Shown here: in pieces, positions 1 to 4,307 of the stretch
Layout of the letters: every line of letters starts with the position of its first letter
How positions within the stretch are numbered: the first letter of the stretch is position 1
From: an uncultured Peptococcaceae bacterium
GTDB lineage: Bacteria; Bacillota; Peptococcia; Peptococcales; Peptococcaceae
Length of the DNA: 5,561 nt
Assembly: GCA_937976375.1 (NCBI GenBank)
Contig: CALJRU010000033.1
Coordinates: 1-5,561 of the forward strand
Direction of reading: 5' to 3'
Program-made: the position numbers and the translations under genes
The notes under the pieces: model-generated
The model's database searches: none
Told to the model about the DNA's origin: nothing
The model's input: the letters and a program-made list of their open reading frames with translations, nothing else

Positions 1-104
1 CAAGCGTCGCTTGATTTCGCTTGAACATTCCAAGCGTCGCTTGATTTCGCTTGCACATTTGAAGCGTCGCTTGCATTCGCTTGAACATTTGAAGCGTCGC
101 TTGC
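1..104 (-). repeat. 30-bp tandem repeat inside the DUF6291-like gene
   Basis: Units lie at 75-104, 45-74, 15-44 and, partially, 1-14. Each carries an 11-base dyad, AAGCGTCGCTT (five-base arms around one central base), invariant at 2-12, 32-42, 62-72 and 92-102. The dyad extends to CAAGCGTCGCTTG in the two leftmost copies. The period is exactly ten codons, so the array encodes a ten-residue peptide repeat and never breaks the frame. The array runs off the left edge, so the copy number is unknown. Confidence 0.95.
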
Positions 105-428
105 CTCTTCCGCCTCGGACACAACATCCGCTTCTGCCGCATGGTTCGCGCTTGCGTTCTCCGCTCTGCGCCGACCGCCTTTGCTCCCAGCCGTCGCACA
201 CTTCCTGCGGCGCTCATCGTACTTATCCAGCGACCGCTGCACATCGCCGCTCAGGGCGGTGAAGGCGATGCGCTCCACCAGCTCCATATTCTCGGGCATT
301 CCGCAGTCCGCCCCAGCCGCCGCAAAAATCGCCTGCATCACCCGCTTGAACATCGCTGGCGGCAGCTCCGACAACAACTCCCAATGAGACAAAAACATCA
401 AAAAACCCTTGTGATCGACCGAGTTCAT
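1..428 (-). CDS. DUF6291-like phage replication-region protein, 3' end missing
   Basis: The gene is open from ATG at 428 to the left edge with no stop, giving 142 codons. The start is set by AAGGGAGG (437-444) seven bases upstream. Residues 8-90 look like the DUF6291 family common in Firmicutes phages: a hydrophobic and aromatic N-terminus (FLMFLSHWELLSELP), a central MELVERIAFTALSGDVQRSLDKY helix region here quoted only in part (ELVERIAFTALSG), and a basic GSKGGRRR end at 81-88. Residues 89-108 are an Ala/Glu-rich linker. From residue 109 a ten-residue unit (consensus ASDASNVQAK) repeats at least three and a half times. Members of this family usually have low-complexity repetitive tails and sit among replication genes. 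A role in phage replication is inferred from that context; no biochemical function is known to me. It is the sixth gene of the minus-strand operon. The family call rests on recalled sequence pattern, not a search. Confidence 0.7.
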   Translation of the reverse strand, partial: MNSVDHKGFLMFLSHWELLSELPPAMFKRVMQAIFAAAGADCGMPENMELVERIAFTALSGDVQRSLDKYDERRRKCATAGSKGGRRRAENASANHAAEADVVSEAEEASDASNVQANASDASNVQAKSSDAWNVQAKSSDA

Positions 429-453
429 CGCCACACCTCCCTTTCATCAACAA

Positions 454-639
454 TCACACATCCTGCTCCCGCCGCGCCCACGCACACACCGCGCTGCGTC
501 CCCGCGGCTCATAGCGCCCTGCCGGGCAATACGCCCGCACATACGCCGCAAACCAGGCGCCCTCGGCGCGCCCGTCCCAATTGAACGGACACCGCCGCGC
601 CAGCGCCCCGCACCAAAGCACCGTCCCCCGCACCTTCAC
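454..639 (-). CDS. Hypothetical 61-residue cysteine-containing protein
   Basis: The proposed start is GTG at 639, overlapping the TGA of the upstream gene as GTGA, which implies translational coupling. A purine-rich GGAAGGGG lies upstream but is further away than ideal. The product is 61 residues, basic and aromatic, with four cysteines (10, 17, 38, 52) and segments LWCGALARRCPFNWDG and YVRAYCPAGRYEPRG. Cysteine spacing does not match a zinc-binding motif I know. I do not recognise the family. The reading frame stays open well upstream of 639, but that part overlaps the previous gene in another frame and is taken as a shadow. The next gene starts 25 bp beyond its stop. GTG at 633 is an alternative start. 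Confidence 0.55.
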   Translation of the reverse strand: MKVRGTVLWCGALARRCPFNWDGRAEGAWFAAYVRAYCPAGRYEPRGRSAVCAWARREQDV

Positions 640-908
640 TCCCGCCTGCACCCCTTCCAACAGCCATTCAGCGCCAACACCCACGCCGCCATCACCCGCT
701 CCTCGCGCGACCAGCCAAAGCGCCACGCCGTCCGCGCCAGCTCCCACCGGCCCACACGCCGCCCCCCGCGCAGCGCCAGCGCCGTCAGCCGCACCGCCTG
801 CGCCGCAAACCGCGCCACATGCGCCGCCTCCGCATCCATCGCCAAAATCGCCAGCGGCAGCTCCACCTGCGCCATCCAAAGCGACAACGGCGCCCCGCTC
901 CGCCTCAT
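636..908 (-). CDS. Hypothetical 90-residue phage early protein
   Basis: The ATG at 908 overlaps the preceding stop as ATGA, and GGAGG lies seven bases upstream, so this start is well supported. The product is 90 residues, rich in Ala, Arg and Trp and probably all helical: residues 11-48 form an Ala/Leu-rich stretch (ELPLAILAMDAEAAHVARF), followed by a basic turn GGRRVGRWE (48-56) and a second helical part ending NGCWKGCRRE. It lacks a clear signal peptide, and the hydrophobic parts contain charges, so it is probably cytoplasmic. I do not recognise the family. Position inside a tightly overlapping early operon under a phage repressor suggests an accessory phage function, but the sequence does not show which. 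Confidence 0.7.
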   Translation of the reverse strand: MRRSGAPLSLWMAQVELPLAILAMDAEAAHVARFAAQAVRLTALALRGGRRVGRWELARTAWRFGWSREERVMAAWVLALNGCWKGCRRE

Positions 909-1204
909 ACACACGCCTCCTTCTCACCATCGCCCGACACCTGCGCATACAGCGCCGCATCGTAAAACGCCCGCGCCGCCGCCCAGATCGCCTTCGCCAT
1001 CTCCGTCTTGCGCATCCCCGCCTTATCGTAAAGCATGATCAGCTCCACCACCGCGCCGTCCGGATACGCCCCGAACAGCTTCAGCGCATAACCCAGCGTG
1101 TGCGGCCAGCCCTCGCCAAACGCCTGCTGCACCGCCGCAAAATCCCACGCATAACACAAATACTTCTCCGCCGCATTCTTCGCCAAAACAGATGTATTGT
1201 TCAT
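905..1204 (-). CDS. Hypothetical 99-residue phage early protein
   Basis: ATG at 1204 is chosen over the in-frame GTG at 1213 because GAGGTGAGG lies just upstream of it at normal spacing. The 99-residue product is predicted to be helical and soluble: AEKYLCYAWDFAAVQQAFGE (12-31), a glycine/proline-containing middle (GWPHTLGYALKLFGAYPDG, 32-50), then AVVELIMLYDKAGMRKTEMA and AIWAAARAFYDAALYAQV. It is acidic to neutral, with aromatic residues at helix-like spacing. I do not recognise a family. Its start lies ten bases after the stop of the membrane-protein gene, and its stop overlaps the next ATG, so it belongs to the same transcript. It may act with the 90-residue partner, since the two are translationally coupled. 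Confidence 0.7.
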   Translation of the reverse strand: MNNTSVLAKNAAEKYLCYAWDFAAVQQAFGEGWPHTLGYALKLFGAYPDGAVVELIMLYDKAGMRKTEMAKAIWAAARAFYDAALYAQVSGDGEKEACV

Positions 1205-1214
1205 CAACCTCACC

Positions 1215-1457
1215 TCAGCCTTTCGTCAACCCAGAACCAACCGCGCGCCGCGCCTGCTTGCGGCACGCCCCCGACAACTCCCGCGGCACCATCACCCAAT
1301 ACGTCGTCGCGCACACCAGCGCAAAACACACCAGCCCCAGCGCCGACTTCAGCCGCCCCTCCGCCACCATCGCCACAAACGCCACATCCAGCGTCAGCCC
1401 AACACACACCACACCAATCGTAAACGACACCAGCCGCTCCAACATTCTGCGCAACAT
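1215..1457 (-). CDS. Small two-helix membrane protein
   Basis: The proposed start is ATG at 1457 (80 residues), with AAGGGAG eight bases upstream. The frame can be extended to TTG at 1493, right against the preceding stop, but no ribosome-binding site supports that. A basic N-terminus (MLRRMLERL) is followed by a hydrophobic segment at about 10-33 (SFTIGVVCVGLTLDVAFVAM) and a second at about 38-57 (SALGLVCFALVCATTYWVMV), separated by a short EGRLK loop. The tail is basic (CRKQARRAVGSGLTKG). This predicts a hairpin in the cytoplasmic membrane with both ends inside by the positive-inside rule. The family is unrecognised. A membrane protein in a phage early operon could serve superinfection exclusion or host takeover, but that is only a contextual guess. 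Confidence 0.7.
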   Translation of the reverse strand: MLRRMLERLVSFTIGVVCVGLTLDVAFVAMVAEGRLKSALGLVCFALVCATTYWVMVPRELSGACRKQARRAVGSGLTKG

Positions 1458-1493
1458 CGCAAACACTCCCTTCCGTCCCTGAATAAGGGACAA

Positions 1494-1697
1494 CTACATT
1501 AAAAAAATTTTGTCACGCATATCCCGCGACAACCCCAACACCTGGCTCAGCTTCGCCACCTCCGACGCAGTAAACTCCGACAACCCATACCGCTTCTTGT
1601 AAAAGCCGTAATTACTCAGGCCAAGCGCCTGCGCCAAGAACGAATACTTCATTCCCTTGGCGGCGATCACTTCATCCAATAACATCGTATCCGTCAT
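1494..1697 (-). CDS. Small helix-turn-helix protein, Cro/DUF739-like
   Basis: ATG at 1697 has AGGAGG seven bases upstream. The 67-residue product is almost entirely one Xre/Cro-type DNA-binding domain: helix 1 LLDEVIAAKG (6-15), the helix-turn-helix at about 17-37 (KYSFLAQALGLSNYGFYKKR), then EFTASEVAKLSQVLGLS (41-57) and the ending RDKIFLM. The pattern of FTASEV followed by a late KIFL matches the small DUF739-type regulators of Firmicutes phages. As first gene of the operon divergent from the CI-like repressor, it is in the position of Cro and probably binds the shared regulatory region to turn down the repressor and its own operon. The DNA-binding fold is clear. The Cro role is inferred from position. 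Confidence 0.82.
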   Translation of the reverse strand: MTDTMLLDEVIAAKGMKYSFLAQALGLSNYGFYKKRYGLSEFTASEVAKLSQVLGLSRDMRDKIFLM

Positions 1698-1719
1698 ACT
1701 CCTCCCTCCTTTCGCACGC

Positions 1720-1740
1720 TTGTATCCGAATCAGCTACAA
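1720..1740. promoter_or_regulatory. Candidate operator dyad TTGTA-N11-TACAA
   Basis: TTGTA (1720-1724) and TACAA (1736-1740) are inverted arms around 11 bases. The dyad lies where transcription from the minus-strand promoter would begin, a usual place for a phage operator. The same two arms reappear at 1802-1806 and 1825-1829 around the repressor promoter, with longer spacing. The arms are only five bases long, so this is suggestive, not proven. Confidence 0.3.
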
Positions 1741-1744
1741 ACTA

Positions 1745-1773
1745 AGCATACCACTATGTCCCTATATCGTCAA
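1745..1773 (-). promoter_or_regulatory. Promoter of the leftward early operon
   Basis: Read on the minus strand, a -35 TTGACG (1773-1768) and a -10 TATGCT (1750-1745) are separated by exactly 17 bases. The first gene starts at 1697, leaving a 5' leader of roughly 40 bases. The promoter is close to the sigma-70/sigma-A consensus and sits back-to-back with the repressor promoter, as in a phage lysogeny switch. Repression by the CI-like protein is inferred. Confidence 0.65.
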
Positions 1774-1801
1774 CAAATATTCTGAGAAATCGCAAAATCG
1801 G

Positions 1802-1830
1802 TTGTAATTCGCCACAAAAGTTGCTACAAT
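1802..1830 (+). promoter_or_regulatory. Promoter of the CI-like repressor gene
   Basis: A -35 TTGTAA (1802-1807) and a -10 TACAAT (1825-1830) are separated by 17 bases. The start of transcription would fall near 1837, about 23 bases before the ATG. The -35 is weaker than that of the divergent promoter. The two -35 boxes are 28 bases apart, leaving room for an operator that could act on both. Confidence 0.65.
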
Positions 1831-1845
1831 GGAAACAACAAAAAA

Positions 1846-1857
1846 AAGGAGGTGATC
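1846..1857 (+). promoter_or_regulatory. Unusually strong ribosome-binding site of the repressor gene
   Basis: AAGGAGGTGATC is a 12-base perfect complement to the typical 3' end of bacterial 16S rRNA. The GGAGG core (1848-1852) is seven bases before the ATG at 1860, which fixes that start over the upstream in-frame ATG at 1821. So strong a site fits a repressor that must be kept at steady levels in a lysogen. Confidence 0.9.
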
Positions 1858-1859
1858 GG

Positions 1860-2483
1860 ATGAGTGTTAAGGACAACATCAAGCGACGGCGCGAAGCCCT
1901 CGGCATGACCCAAAGCGACCTCGCCCGCGCCATCGGCTTAAAGTCCCGCTCGGCGATCTCCAAAATCGAACTCGGTGAAAACGACATCGGCCAGGCCAAA
2001 CTCCTCGCCATCGCCAGCGCCCTGCACACCACCCCCGCCGAACTCCTCGGCGAACCCGCCCCAGGCGCCGCAGACGGCGGCTATCGCCTGCCCGTGCTCG
2101 GGAACATCGCCGGCGGCACCCCCATCGAAGCCATCCAAACCATGGACGCCGACGACTGGGTCGAAGTCTCGCCTGCAGCCGCCCGTGACGGCCGCCACAT
2201 CGCCCTGCGCGTCAACGGCCACAGCATGGAACCCATGATCTACGACGGCTCCATCGCCATCATCAAACTCTGCCCCGAATGGGTCGGCGGCGCCGTCATG
2301 GCCGTCTACGTCGGCGACTACGACGCCACCCTCAAAAAAGTCAAAATCGACAGCCACGGCCTCCTCATGCTCCAACCCTTCAACCCCGACTACGAAACCG
2401 CCGTCTACACCCCCGAAGAACAACAACGCCTCAACGTCAAACCCCTCGGCATCCTCGTCGAACACCGCAAACGCTGGGTGTGA
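1860..2483 (+). CDS. CI/LexA-like self-cleaving phage repressor
   Basis: The 207-residue product has an N-terminal Xre-type helix-turn-helix at about 4-60 (IKRRREALGMTQSDLARAIG, then RSAISKIELGE and LAIASALHTTPAELLG), a short linker, and a C-terminal S24 serine peptidase domain at about 77-200. Expected catalytic residues are present: Ser122 in GHSMEP and Lys159 in ATLKKV. The self-cleavage site is expected between Ala84 and Gly85 in GNIAGGTPIEA, matching the Ala-Gly of LexA and lambda CI. In this family, RecA filaments formed after DNA damage stimulate cleavage, separating the DNA-binding head from the dimerising body and lifting repression. Here it would repress the divergent operon starting at 1697. 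Length is normal for CI-like repressors, and nothing suggests inactivation. A host regulator of the same family is possible, but the divergent phage-type operon argues for a prophage repressor. Confidence 0.92.
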   Translation: MSVKDNIKRRREALGMTQSDLARAIGLKSRSAISKIELGENDIGQAKLLAIASALHTTPAELLGEPAPGAADGGYRLPVLGNIAGGTPIEAIQTMDADDWVEVSPAAARDGRHIALRVNGHSMEPMIYDGSIAIIKLCPEWVGGAVMAVYVGDYDATLKKVKIDSHGLLMLQPFNPDYETAVYTPEEQQRLNVKPLGILVEHRKRWV

Positions 2484-2488
2484 TCCGC

Positions 2489-2536
2489 GCGTGAGCGCGT
2501 GAGCGGAGGCAGGCGTGCGTGAGCATGCAGGCATGC
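2489..2536 (+). repeat. Short repeats in the repressor 3' untranslated region
   Basis: GCGTGAGC occurs at 2489-2496 and 2497-2504 in tandem, and again at 2517-2524. The palindrome GCATGC follows at 2523-2528 and 2531-2536. All lie between the repressor stop and its terminator. No function is evident; they may simply be low-complexity sequence. Confidence 0.6.
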
Positions 2537-2537
2537 G

Positions 2538-2571
2538 AAAGCCCCACCGTCCCTATAGACGGTGGGGCTTT
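2538..2571 (+). terminator. Intrinsic terminator after the repressor gene
   Basis: AAAGCCCCACCGTC (2538-2551) pairs perfectly with GACGGTGGGGCTTT (2558-2571), a 14-bp stem with a six-base CCTATA loop. It is followed by TGTTTGTG-like U-rich sequence on the plus strand. The outer A/T pairs mean that the minus-strand transcript also ends the stem with a short U run, so it may also stop the CRISPR transcript coming from the right. It separates the phage block from the array, which ends 44 bases away. Confidence 0.88.
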
Positions 2572-2615
2572 GTTTGTGTGGGTAAGCTAGGAGGGGTTGG
2601 GGAAGCGGCAGGGGG

Positions 2616-2784
2616 ATTTCAATCCACTCACCCCATACGGGGTGAGACAAAATACAACGCCTGAGTGGTCAGCGGCATATCCAATTTCAATCCACTCACC
2701 CCGTGTGGGGTGAGACTCATAGCGTTCATCATATTATCAATAGTGGTTCCAATTTCAATCCACTCACCCCGTGTGGGGTGAGAC
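2616..2784 (-). CRISPR. Type I-C CRISPR array, three repeats and two spacers
   Basis: Repeats lie at 2616-2648, 2684-2716 and 2752-2784 (33 bp each); spacers lie at 2649-2683 and 2717-2751 (35 bp each). Transcription is leftward from the leader. In that direction a repeat reads GT, stem CTCACCCC, loop ACAC, stem GGGGTGAG, then TGGATTGAAAT. The final 11 bases equal the usual 5' handle left when Cas5 of type I-C systems cuts at the base of the hairpin. The GGATTGAAAT ending is typical of I-C repeats. The first two repeats from the leader are identical; the distal one (2616-2648) differs only in its loop (GTAT), the usual sign of the old end. The leader-end repeat next to cas2 confirms orientation. 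Spacer 1 encodes a phage-like motif in the crRNA direction (see findings). Confidence 0.97.
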
Positions 2785-2788
2785 TGCA

Positions 2789-2814
2789 AAGACTATGCAA
2801 TTATGGATAGTCTT
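2789..2814. repeat. Perfect 8-bp inverted repeat at the leader-repeat junction
   Basis: AAGACTAT (2789-2796) and ATAGTCTT (2807-2814) flank ten bases. The dyad begins four bases from the leader-proximal repeat, where adaptation proteins must recognise the leader end. The candidate -10 CATAAT lies in its loop. Confidence 0.75.
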
Positions 2815-2821
2815 CTTAATG

Positions 2822-2852
2822 ATCCTCTTGGTTCATAGAGGATGTGCGCACA
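2822..2852. repeat. Two abutting dyads in the leader
   Basis: ATCCTCT (2822-2828) pairs with AGAGGAT (2837-2843) across eight bases. The perfect ten-base palindrome TGTGCGCACA occupies 2843-2852 and shares base 2843 with it. They could be protein-binding sites or cruciform-forming structures; the sequence does not tell which. Confidence 0.65.
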
Positions 2853-2871
2853 CTTCGCAGGATGTTTCAAG

Positions 2872-2900
2872 CAAACGCTCATTTTTTATGAACGCGTTTG
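2872..2900. repeat. Inverted repeat with T-loop in the leader
   Basis: CAAACGCTCAT (2872-2882) pairs with ATGA plus GCGTTTG (2888-2891 and 2894-2900), interrupted by a two-base bulge (2892-2893), around a loop of five T bases. The outer seven base pairs are perfect. Confidence 0.65.
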
Positions 2901-2922
2901 AAGTGTTTGCGTGTTTTTTTGG

Positions 2923-2965
2923 GTGCGAATCCCCCAGGAGTATCATGATCACCTGGGGTTCGCAC
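2923..2965. repeat. 14-bp inverted repeat just after cas2
   Basis: The left arm GTGCGAATCCCCCAGG (2923-2938) pairs with CCTGGGGTTCGCAC (2952-2965), leaving a two-base bulge in the left arm. The 13-base loop contains the palindrome ATCATGAT (2942-2949). It begins seven bases downstream of the cas2 stop. On the minus strand it is followed by CC and an A run, not a U run, so it is not a standard intrinsic terminator for the cas operon. It could protect the 3' end of the cas mRNA or bind a protein. Confidence 0.75.
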
Positions 2966-2971
2966 GGTCTG

Positions 2972-3262
2972 TCATATTTCCAGAAAACCTTCTGCATCGT
3001 AGGCGGCTTTTGCGCCAAAATGTTCTATTTTGGTCTTATAGTTGCTGCCCAGATAGTAAAAGCGCAGGCTGTCTTTTTCTTTGTCCATCAGCGTCACCAG
3101 CGCATGCTGCAGCTGTCGGCACTGCGCCGCGTCGAGATTGCATTCAAACACAGAATGCTGCACCCGCTGCCCATGGTTGACGCACTGTTTGGCAATTTTG
3201 CGCAGGCGTTTTCGGCCTGCGGCGTCGGTGGTATCCACGTCGTAGGTAATGAGTACCAGCAT
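2972..3262 (-). CDS. cas2: CRISPR adaptation protein Cas2, type I-C
   Basis: The 96-residue product has the Cas2 ferredoxin-like pattern: beta strand MLVLITYDVDT with the conserved Asp8, basic helix RKRLRKIAKQCVNHG (17-31), the signature GQRVQHSVFEC (31-41), and a C-terminal strand SLRFYYLG (65-72) followed by KTKIEHFG. Length is normal for the family. Cas2 dimers bridge two Cas1 dimers in the integrase that inserts new spacers; the scaffold role matters more than nuclease activity in systems studied. ATG at 3262 is preceded by GAGGAA at suitable distance, and the gene begins ten bases after the cas1 stop. It is the last cas gene before the leader, the usual order in type I-C. Confidence 0.97.
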   Translation of the reverse strand: MLVLITYDVDTTDAAGRKRLRKIAKQCVNHGQRVQHSVFECNLDAAQCRQLQHALVTLMDKEKDSLRFYYLGSNYKTKIEHFGAKAAYDAEGFLEI

Positions 3263-3272
3263 CAGTCATTCC

Positions 3273-4307
3273 TCACTTCCATAAAAAAGCCGGGTAGCCG
3301 TCCAGATCGCCGCGCAGATGACGCGCCAGCAGCAGGGCCTGCACATAAGGCACTAAGCCCCAGGGCATTTTTTCATCCAGAAACGGGTGTTTCAGGGTTT
3401 CCTGCTTGCGGCTTCGCCATTGTTTTAAAAACTGGCTGCGTGCTTTATCGGTCATGCGCACGGCGCCGCTTTCGGTCTGGATAAAATCGTCGGCATCCAG
3501 GATTTGCGTGTTGATGAGTTTCAGCACGAAACGATCGGCCAGGCAGGGACGCAATTCTTCCATCAGGTCCAGCGCCAGGGATGTTCTGCCGGGGCGGTCG
3601 CGGTGCAAAAAGCCCACATAGGCATCCAGCCCAACGCTTTCCAAGGCCGCCGCACAGTCGTGGGCCAGCAGTGTGTAGGCAAAAGAGAGCATGGCGTTGA
3701 CGTTGTCCAGCGGCGGCCGGCGCGTGCGTTCGTGAAAGAAGAACTGTGCTTTGTCGCGCAGAATCATCTCGTCGAACACGCTGAAATACACCTTGGAGGC
3801 CGCGCCTTCCCAGCCGCGCAGGCTGTCCAGGTCGGTTTCTGCGTACACGTTCGGCAATATGCCGCGAAGGGTGTCGGCGGCATTTTTGAAGCGCTCCTCG
3901 TCAATGCGCAGGGCGTGGTCGCGCCGTGTGCGTTCCACGCTCCAGCGCGCGTTGTAGATTTTGCCAAAGATGAAATTTTTGGCAATGGCGCAGCTTTGTG
4001 CAGGATCATCGGCCAGGCGGTACTGCGTGCGCCGCAGCAGCACGTTTTTGCCTGCGCCATCGCCGCTGACCCGCGCCAGAAAGCGTCCCCCTGGTGTACA
4101 GAAGGACAAGCCGATCTTGCGCTCGGCACAGGCGCCCATCAGGGCCGACGACGCCCCGGCATAGGAAAATGAAATGATGTCCGAAAGGTTCATAAAAGAA
4201 AAGCGTCCAAGCTCTTTGCCGCCTTCTTTGACGACGATGTTTTCGCCATCCAGCGTGAGATAGGCGTTTTCTGTGGTCACAAAGAGCGTGTTCAGCAATC
4301 GTCTCAT
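3273..4307 (-). CDS. cas1: CRISPR integrase Cas1, type I-C
   Basis: The 344-residue product begins MRRLLNTLFVTTENAYLTLD, the usual N-terminus of type I-C Cas1. Conserved metal-binding residues are visible: Glu167 in LRGWEG, His235 in GFLHRDRPG, and Asp247/Glu250 in LALDLMEELRP. The N-terminal part (about 1-95) is the beta-rich dimerisation domain; the rest is helical and catalytic. Cas1 with Cas2 cuts and joins DNA at the leader-end repeat to insert new spacers. ATG at 4307 overlaps the cas4 stop as ATGA and is preceded by GGAGGGAG, so translation is coupled. The frame is open to 4376, but that would overlap cas4 by 73 bases and lacks family support. The gene appears intact and of usual length. 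Confidence 0.98.
   Translation of the reverse strand: MRRLLNTLFVTTENAYLTLDGENIVVKEGGKELGRFSFMNLSDIISFSYAGASSALMGACAERKIGLSFCTPGGRFLARVSGDGAGKNVLLRRTQYRLADDPAQSCAIAKNFIFGKIYNARWSVERTRRDHALRIDEERFKNAADTLRGILPNVYAETDLDSLRGWEGAASKVYFSVFDEMILRDKAQFFFHERTRRPPLDNVNAMLSFAYTLLAHDCAAALESVGLDAYVGFLHRDRPGRTSLALDLMEELRPCLADRFVLKLINTQILDADDFIQTESGAVRMTDKARSQFLKQWRSRKQETLKHPFLDEKMPWGLVPYVQALLLARHLRGDLDGYPAFLWK

Larger units (their letters stand above)
2785..2971 (-). promoter_or_regulatory. CRISPR leader region between cas2 and the array
   Basis: This 187-base stretch has no gene and is visibly richer in A and T, with T runs at 2882-2887 and 2914-2920, than the cas genes. It lies where a type I-C leader must be, between the cas2 stop (2972-2974) and the first repeat (2784). 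Leaders direct new spacer insertion to the adjacent repeat and usually carry the array promoter. A CATAAT (minus strand, 2806-2801) near the repeat could be a -10 box, but I see no good -35. The region holds five successive inverted repeats, listed separately. Confidence 0.8.

Noticed and set aside
640..960. Upstream extension of the 61-residue ORF to 168 residues
   Set aside because: It is an out-of-frame shadow over the 90- and 99-residue genes with very Gly/Ala-rich composition.
581..1423. Plus-strand 280-residue Pro/Ala/His-rich open frame
   Set aside because: It runs opposite to four well-placed minus-strand genes with ribosome-binding sites; its low-complexity composition is what GC-rich antisense frames give.
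1458..1493. TTG start for the membrane protein
   Set aside because: No ribosome-binding site precedes it, whereas ATG at 1457 has AAGGGAG.
1821..1859. Upstream start for the repressor
   Set aside because: It overlaps the -10 box and ribosome-binding site; the consensus-like site fixes the start at 1860.
1938..2534. Minus-strand 198-residue frame
   Set aside because: Antisense of the repressor; Gly/Asp/Val-rich composition typical of a shadow frame.
2405..2650. Minus-strand 81-residue frame
   Set aside because: It translates a CRISPR repeat, the terminator and the antisense of the repressor end.
2923..2965. Intrinsic terminator for the cas operon
   Set aside because: In the transcribed direction the stem is followed by CC and an A run, not a U run.
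2771..3484. Plus-strand 237-residue frame
   Set aside because: It starts inside a CRISPR repeat and continues antisense to cas2 and cas1, with no domain.
3504..4172. Plus-strand 222-residue frame
   Set aside because: Antisense of cas1, whose catalytic residues and family N-terminus make it certain.
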